A DNA stretch of 64,000 bases, taken from assembly GCF_035784015.1 (NCBI RefSeq), contig NZ_JALKOW010000002.1. One strand, written 5' to 3'. Both the position numbers and the translations under genes were made by a program. The notes under the pieces are model-generated. The model did not search any database, was not told the DNA's origin, and worked only from the letters and a program-made list of their open reading frames with translations. Below, piece by piece: positions 60,724 to 64,000 of this stretch (position 1 is the first letter of the stretch; each line of letters begins with the position of its first letter). Source of the DNA: Comamonas sp009360615. GTDB lineage: Bacteria > Pseudomonadota > Gammaproteobacteria > Burkholderiales > Burkholderiaceae_C.

Positions 60724-61036
60724 AGATCGCTCCTCAGCCGAATCAGTATTTCATTGATATCGGATGATTTGTATCAAACTGAAACAATTTTTCCAGAATC
60801 TGTGGATCGTCGTCACCGCAACGCCTGTTCGGGTGTGGACCGGCGCCAGAGCAGGCGTTGTAGCGCTGCCTGCAATCCAGGCCACAGCAAAGTGCAAGAG
60901 CATATTGACATTTTTGCCACGGCCACTTCGGGGAAACTCGCCGAATGTCAAGGTTCATCGCTTTCCATGGGAGGCTGTTTTGGATTAAATGGTGACAAAT
61001 CGTGTAACTCGGCTGTGTGTAAGAAGGGGCATGCAG
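60724..61036. other. Divergent intergenic region with dyad
   Basis: 313 bases between the small minus-strand gene and the GAF-EAL gene. The left 100 bases are AT-rich and contain the dyad TTGATA-N12-TATCAA (60754-60777), a candidate regulator site or promoter region for the small gene. AAGGGG at 61024-61029 is the ribosome site of the GAF-EAL gene. Confidence 0.45.
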
Positions 61037-62266
61037 ATGAACGATCTGGAGCTGGAAGGAAGCCGCCATCTCAATCATTTGATGAGGTCCGGTGTCTGTG
61101 CGCAAGGCGTGGATCGCATACTTCGCGCGGTTCGCAAGCACCTCGGAATGGATATTGCCTTCGTCTCCCACTTCGGTGATGCGGACCGGGTGCTCAAGCA
61201 CCTGGACAGCATTTCGGGGGGGCCGCTTTATCAGGGGCAGAGCATTCCCATGCAGGAGGGATATTGCCTGAAGGTGGTTCAGGGCGAGCTGCCGGAATGC
61301 ATTCCGGACACCCGCCGGGTGCCGGCTGCTCAGCATATTGCGGCCACCCATGCAATTCCCATCGGCTCCCATCTGAGTGTTCCCGTCCGTCTCAGGGACG
61401 GACATGTCTACGGCACGCTCTGCTGCTTCAGCTTTCTCCCAAACCCCACGCTGGGTGAGCGCGACATGCAATTGCTGCACGCATTCGCCGAGATACTTGC
61501 CGACCGAATCGAAGAACACGCGGCAGAAGAGCGTGTCAGGGCTCAGCGGGTGGGCGAAGTCCGGGCTGCTTTGGCGCATGGCGATCCACGAATGGTGTTC
61601 CAGCCGATCTGCAGCCTGCGCGACAAGGCAGTCTGTGGCTTTGAGAGCCTTTCGCGTTTTGATGTCGAGCCCAGGCATGCGCCGGATTACTGGTTCGATG
61701 TGGCGGACAAGGCCGGATTGGGCATCGATCTGGAGCTGTGTGCGATTGCCAAGGCGCTTCCTGCGCTCGATCGGCTGCCCGCCAGCAGCAGCGTAAGCGT
61801 CAACTGCTCGCCACAATTGCTGCTGAGCAGCCAGTTCCATCAGTTGCTCGATGGCATCGATGACCTCTCACGTCTGGTTCTGGAAATCACTGAACATGCC
61901 GCAGTCAAAGACTACAAGGCGCTCGGGATTGGATTGGAGCCCTATCGCCGCCGGGGCGCGAAACTGGCGGTTGACGACGCCGGGGCGGGTTACTCCAGCA
62001 TGCGGCACATCCTCAAGCTCGAGCCGGAAATCATCAAGCTGGATATGAGTCTCACCCATTCCATCGACACCGACGAGAAGCGGCGAGCGCTTGCCAGGGG
62101 TCTCATCAGCTTCGCACATGAAATTGGAAGCCTGGTGATTGCCGAAGGCGTCGAGCGCCCCGAAGAGCTGGACATGCTGCAGAGGCTTGGCGTGGATTGC
62201 GCTCAGGGGTATTTGCTTTCCCGGCCGCTGGAGATCGATGCTGCGGCCGTGTTTTCGCTTCACTGA
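61037..62266 (+). CDS. GAF-EAL cyclic di-GMP phosphodiesterase
   Basis: 409 residues. An N-terminal GAF sensor domain (about 20-155: GVDRILRAVRKHLGMDIAFVSHFGDADRVLKHLDS, IGSHLSVPVRLRDGHVYGTLCCFS) precedes an EAL domain (about 175-405). The EAL signature reads ESL (203-205). Other catalytic residues look intact: SVNCSP Asn, EITEH Glu, DDAGAGYSS double Asp, IKLDMSL Lys, IAEGVE Glu and CAQGYLLSRP Gln. So it should hydrolyse c-di-GMP to pGpG. No GGDEF partner is fused. AAGGGG seven bases before the ATG at 61037 sets the start. It stands alone in the tRNA-rimO interval. Confidence 0.9.
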   Translation: MNDLELEGSRHLNHLMRSGVCAQGVDRILRAVRKHLGMDIAFVSHFGDADRVLKHLDSISGGPLYQGQSIPMQEGYCLKVVQGELPECIPDTRRVPAAQHIAATHAIPIGSHLSVPVRLRDGHVYGTLCCFSFLPNPTLGERDMQLLHAFAEILADRIEEHAAEERVRAQRVGEVRAALAHGDPRMVFQPICSLRDKAVCGFESLSRFDVEPRHAPDYWFDVADKAGLGIDLELCAIAKALPALDRLPASSSVSVNCSPQLLLSSQFHQLLDGIDDLSRLVLEITEHAAVKDYKALGIGLEPYRRRGAKLAVDDAGAGYSSMRHILKLEPEIIKLDMSLTHSIDTDEKRRALARGLISFAHEIGSLVIAEGVERPEELDMLQRLGVDCAQGYLLSRPLEIDAAAVFSLH

Positions 62267-62503
62267 CCCGCCGCAGCGGCTGCGTCGCGCCAAGGCCGGC
62301 CGGCGTCTGGTCGGCGGCTTGGCGGCGACTTCATCGGGCATTCTTGAACCCGTTTCATGTCCTTTCTTGCATAGGCCTGAGCGCTGTGGAATGCCTCGGC
62401 CAATGAGGCGGCCTAGTGTGTGGCAGACCCTAGCGTAAACATCTATTCGGCATGCTCGGCGGGCGCACCCATACTGTTAGAAAATGTTAATAAAGGTGCG
62501 TCT

Positions 62504-62608
62504 ATGAAATGGCTGCTGGTCGGTTTCGCGTGCGTGGCACTCACACTCTGCATGAGCTTTTTCGCGTCGGTCGCGGACGATCTGAGAAAGGCCAGCGACC
62601 AGAATTGA
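62504..62608 (+). CDS. 34-residue membrane peptide
   Basis: ATG at 62504 with AAAGGTG about six bases upstream and stop TGA at 62606-62608. The product has one hydrophobic helix (KWLLVGFACVALTLCMSFF) and a short charged tail (ADDLRKASDQN), a layout typical of small inner-membrane peptides. It lies 237 bp after the GAF-EAL gene, with an AT-rich upstream patch. Family unknown; annotation rests on the ribosome site and the membrane-peptide design. Confidence 0.5.
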   Translation: MKWLLVGFACVALTLCMSFFASVADDLRKASDQN

Positions 62609-63605
62609 GCGGGATGCGGTTTCGAGAGCTCGCGGGCCGGCGCATTGACCGCGACCATGCGTGGTCGCCACACCCTGGGGTGGGGCGATTTCAACGGGCC
62701 TGTCCCGCGCATGACCCGGCGGATTTCCGGAAGGCGTTGCGGTACTGCGCCGGTGGCTGGAGGAGCCCGTGGCAGGTGCTGCGTTGGACCCTCCGAAGTG
62801 CATCCGGGAAGGCTTTCGTGTGTGAGCGGGGCAGCGCGTCCCTTGGCTGGTGGCGGGACCTTCCCGAACGGACGCGGTCCGCGTCGGATGGTTGGTCTCG
62901 CCAGGACGTTCGCTGGCTTTTTGCGGCACGACATTGGGAGGGCGCCTTGCCAAGCATTGGCGTTCTCGAAAAACGCACTGGCCGCAAGTTTTCCAATGCG
63001 AAGTTGTTGTGCACCAGGGGGCTCGCTTTTCCTGAAAAAGGGGACACTGAAGGTTGTCTACAAGCTGCCGGCAGAGGCCATCGACATCGACGACTCCCAG
63101 AAGTCGTTTTCCGCCTTGGATGAGCAAAACACGCTGGCGCCGTGCCGTATCGATCGTGCTCTGTCCGCTGCCTTCGTGGGCCGTAATGTCCTTGTGCTCG
63201 AGGGCGACACGACCAGGACGTCATCGATGATGGCGTCGGCTCCAGGGGCTGGCTGATCGTGCAAGAGTCCTCCAGCGGACCGCCGCCGCTGCGCGGGCAG
63301 GGCATTGACGAAGCGGCTCCCAAGTCCGGTGGCGAGTCGCCATCTCCAGGCATTGCCACGCCCCGTGCATCGAGGACGGACCGATCAAGTCCCGGATTCT
63401 GGCACCATGGTCTCCGGCTCCTGTTCGTCATACCCACGGCAGAACCCTGATGGAGGAGGCCTGCGGCCGGTAACGCCTGCATGGAATCAGCGAGCTGGGG
63501 CCAACCGGGTGCCAAAGCTCCTGGGCCAATGCCGCCTCCCTGCGTTGTGGGGGGAAGACCTGGGAGATGTGGGCAGCCAGGGTGGGTAGCTGGTAAAATC
63601 CATAG
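62609..63605. other. Gene-poor region, about 1 kb
   Basis: Long overlapping frames occur on both strands, but none has a ribosome site with a protein-like product, and I recognise no family or decayed gene. A TAAAAT hexamer at 63594-63599 at the right end could be a -10 box for the structured element that follows, but no -35 box was seen. Confidence 0.45.
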
Positions 63606-63735
63606 GTCTACCTGTTGGCCCGTGTCGAGACTTGATGAAGACTCGGGCCGTTAGTTTGCGGGTCGCGAGCGCATGTTTCGCAGGACCCGCCAGAATGCAG
63701 GCGCTACCGCCATGGAAGCTGTAGCGCCTTTTTCG
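63606..63735 (+). ncRNA. Structured element derived from a tRNA-Lys 3' half, with terminator
   Basis: 63661-63696 matches 59386-59421 (variable loop, T arm, acceptor 3' strand, CCA and flanking GAAT of tRNA-Lys) except in the T loop and one acceptor-side base. The 5' half of the tRNA is gone, so it cannot fold as a tRNA. Instead GCGGGTC (63658-63664) pairs perfectly with GACCCGC (63684-63690), with GCGA/TCGC inside, and GGCCCG/CGGGCC forms another stem upstream. AGGCGCTAC (63699-63707) / GTAGCGCCT (63721-63729) plus a T run makes an intrinsic terminator. It is either a dead tRNA copy, an attachment-site relic, or a small RNA; the 5' end given is a guess. Confidence 0.35.
63699..63733 (+). terminator. 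Intrinsic terminator after the tRNA-like element
   Basis: A perfect 9-bp stem AGGCGCTAC/GTAGCGCCT followed by TTTTT. It resembles the terminator of tRNA-Lys in position (just after CCAGAAT) and in the GCTAC/GTAGC core, so it was probably duplicated with it. It lies 122 bases before rimO. Confidence 0.8.
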
Positions 63736-63854
63736 TTGACCGTTTTTTTCACCGTGCGCGCAGCAGGCTCTGACAACGGCATCGGGCCTGCTGATCCAGA
63801 CGTTGAAATAAAATTGCCGCTTGGCGCGTAGACGCTGCGCTGCTGGAAAAATCA

Positions 63855-64000
63855 AATGAAATCAATCGACTCCGATAGCCCCACGCAAACCGCCATCCCC
63901 AAGGTGGGCTTTGTTTCGCTGGGCTGCCCCAAGGCCTTGACCGATAGCGAGCTGATTCTCACGCAGCTCAGTGCCGAGGGGTACCAGACCTCCAAGACCT
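63855..64000 (+). CDS. rimO: Ribosomal protein S12 methylthiotransferase (5' part)
   Basis: Partial gene running off the right edge; 48 residues are visible. After a short variable start, IPKVGFVSLGCPKALTDSELILTQLSAEGYQTSKT matches the N-terminus of RimO, with the first Cys of the UPF0004 cluster in SLGCPK and the DSE motif. RimO is a radical-SAM enzyme with two [4Fe-4S] clusters that methylthiolates Asp of S12. The start is the ATG at 63855. The radical-SAM and TRAM domains lie outside the window. Confidence 0.92.

Noticed and set aside
60193..61179. 328-codon plus-strand frame left of the GAF-EAL gene
   Set aside because: Cys/Arg/Gly-rich translation, overlaps the GAF-EAL start and the 52-residue gene with a clear ribosome site on the other strand.
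62645..63515. Long overlapping frames on both strands before the tRNA remnant
   Set aside because: None has a start signal or protein-like composition; treated as non-coding or decayed DNA.

Overview
The window looks like chromosome of a high-GC betaproteobacterium of the Comamonadaceae, most likely Comamonas (C. testosteroni-like). The reasons are several Bug/TctC-type solute receptors, an mhp operon for 3-(3-hydroxyphenyl)propionate with two receptor genes inserted between mhpD and mhpF, the mltG-tmk-holB-pilZ-tatD and tolB-pal-cpoB clusters, and the general gene style. I saw no phage, insertion sequence, plasmid or CRISPR genes. All family names come from reading translated sequence; no database search was made.

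Layout. 0-5 kb: an amino-acid type ABC receptor, a large protein fusing a thiol-dioxygenase-like cupin to four rhodanese repeats, and a divergent Bug receptor. 5-13 kb: a Gly-tethered lipoprotein, a VOC protein, and a LysR gene divergent from an isoquinoline-1-oxidoreductase-type molybdenum hydroxylase (small and large subunits). 12.8-18.7 kb: DNA polymerase II, an M20 amidohydrolase with a divergent LysR, and a second LysR. 18.8-23.3 kb: a probable organosulfur operon (free cupin, free four-repeat rhodanese, Bug receptor, cystathionine-beta-lyase-like enzyme). Its first two genes are the split version of the fused protein at 1.4-3.6 kb. 23.4-33.1 kb: mhpR, then mhpA-B-D-bug-bug-F-E-C, with a recognisable MhpR operator and promoter. 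33-36 kb: a ferritin-like protein, an orphan gene and a DUF883 protein, separated by gene-poor DNA. 36.4-42.2 kb: an iron-uptake operon (DUF3649, PepSY membrane protein, DUF3325, DUF4198, TonB receptor) with a candidate Fur box. 42.6-47.5 kb: an esterase, a thioesterase-acetyltransferase fusion, a 26-residue membrane peptide, and a sensor kinase/regulator pair next to an HbpS/GlcG-like secreted protein. 47.5-59.4 kb: conserved housekeeping genes (ygfZ, mltG, tmk, holB, pilZ, tatD, an ankyrin protein, msbA, tolB, pal, cpoB, tcdA) and tRNA-Lys. 59.4-63.85 kb: a gene-poor stretch with a GAF-EAL phosphodiesterase and three tiny genes, ending in a degenerate copy of the tRNA-Lys 3' half plus its terminator. 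rimO begins at the right edge.

How the parts work together. The metabolic genes suggest a soil or sludge scavenger of aromatic and sulfur organics. Bug receptors capture carboxylates, the mhp enzymes take phenylpropanoids by meta-cleavage to central metabolites, and the cupin/rhodanese/lyase set would oxidise or transfer sulfur from a thiol. The least described element is the cupin-tetrarhodanese module, present once fused and once split, in which only the second of four rhodanese repeats keeps a catalytic cysteine.
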